Positions 63,690 to 64,000 of a stretch of 64,000 nt of DNA are shown here, one piece after another. Origin of the DNA: Nephrocerus scutellatus. Lineage: Eukaryota; Arthropoda; Insecta; Diptera; Pipunculidae. The notes under the pieces were generated by a model that saw nothing but the letters and a program-made list of their open reading frames with translations, was not told the origin of the DNA and made no database searches. Each line of letters opens with the position of its first letter. The stretch's first letter is position 1. The translations under genes and the position numbers were made by a program. The stretch spans positions 74,197,976 through 74,261,975 of the forward strand of contig OX352765.1 in assembly GCA_947095585.1 (NCBI GenBank), read 5' to 3'.

Positions 63690-64000
63690 CCAAAATAGCA
63701 TTTTCTATATTCCGAGTATGACGCGTGTCACGTGTGGCGCGTGTGATGTGTTGACATTTTTTTTCGACTTATTTTAGGTCCTTTTCCACACACGACCTAG
63801 AGAGTTTGTGAGTGTCAAGTCCAAAATAGCATCTTTTATATTCCGAGTATGATGCGTGTCGCGTGTAGCCCGTGATACGGGTTGAATTTCTTTTCGACTT
63901 CTTTGAGGTCCTTTTTAACCAACTTCCACATGACCTAGAGAGCTGAAGTTTTGGTAAGTATCCCAGTCCCAAATAGCATTTTTTATATTTCAAGTATGAC
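63690..64000. repeat. Family B tandem array, running off the window
   Basis: Units begin ccgagtatgacgcgtgtcac near 63715, ccgagtatgatgcgtgtcgc near 63846 and caagtatgac near 63990, so spacing is about 131-146 bp. Each contains cgactt-ttt-aggtcctttt and acctagagag. It has the same family and orientation as the array at 12263-12976. No element end is visible before the window stops. Confidence 0.8.

Overview
This window looks like repeat-rich insect DNA, most probably from a higher fly and possibly a true fruit fly (Tephritidae). The evidence is a complete env-bearing insect errantivirus, several dipteran-type LINEs, Tc1/mariner and hAT remnants, Helitrons, a tRNA-derived SINE, and AT-rich spacers with CAA/GTT-type low complexity. 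The species assignment is inference. I recognise no host protein-coding exon, rRNA gene or functional tRNA gene; nearly every alignable stretch is a transposable element (TE), usually broken and often nested.

Layout. 1-4040: LINE pieces, a SINE, and a fragment of a tandem-repeat-bearing element (called family A here). 4150-8189: a TA-flanked unit with ~400 bp inverted arms, filled by a LINE inserted in an older LINE, a solo LTR and a second tandem-repeat element (family B). 8190-15056: spacer, SINE, mariner deletion derivative, short Helitron, family B copy. 15057-25758: a family A element split by a 9,239 bp errantivirus on the minus strand (16277-25515) with LTRs identical by eye, 4 bp target duplication, PBS, PPT, gag, pol and env. 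25759-33560: LINE and maT-type transposase remnants, SINE, and a 991 bp non-autonomous hAT with 8 bp target duplication. 33562-37323: a decayed Helitron that has lost its two-tyrosine region. 37330-42330: family A copy, inverted LINE, SINE, LINE, spacer. 42338-48750: two matching TA-flanked terminal repeats bracketing a decayed transposase, a SINE, and a LINE split by two family A elements. 49320-56180: SINE, LINE 3' end, and a mdg1-like gypsy remnant split by a LINE with a CCTAA tail. 56480-61262: a family A array split by a full-length LINE with a 999-codon ORF and 11 bp target duplication. 61263-64000: spacer and a family B array running off the window.

How parts relate. Only two elements keep intact proteins: the errantivirus (gag, pol and env, with pol apparently reached by a -1 frameshift at 22963-22969) and the LINE at 56849-60131. 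Both lie inside family A repeats. A second copy of the errantivirus target survives uninterrupted at 46865-46868 and confirms the insertion. The nesting resembles heterochromatin or a TE trap such as a piRNA cluster, but the sequence alone cannot show piRNA production.

The most unusual features are a ~50-copy hexanucleotide array that puts an approximately 100-residue Asn-Gln tract at the start of Pol, the well-formed frameshift signal just before it, and the two families of short elements carrying internal arrays with units of about 105-128 bp (A) and about 100-157 bp (B).
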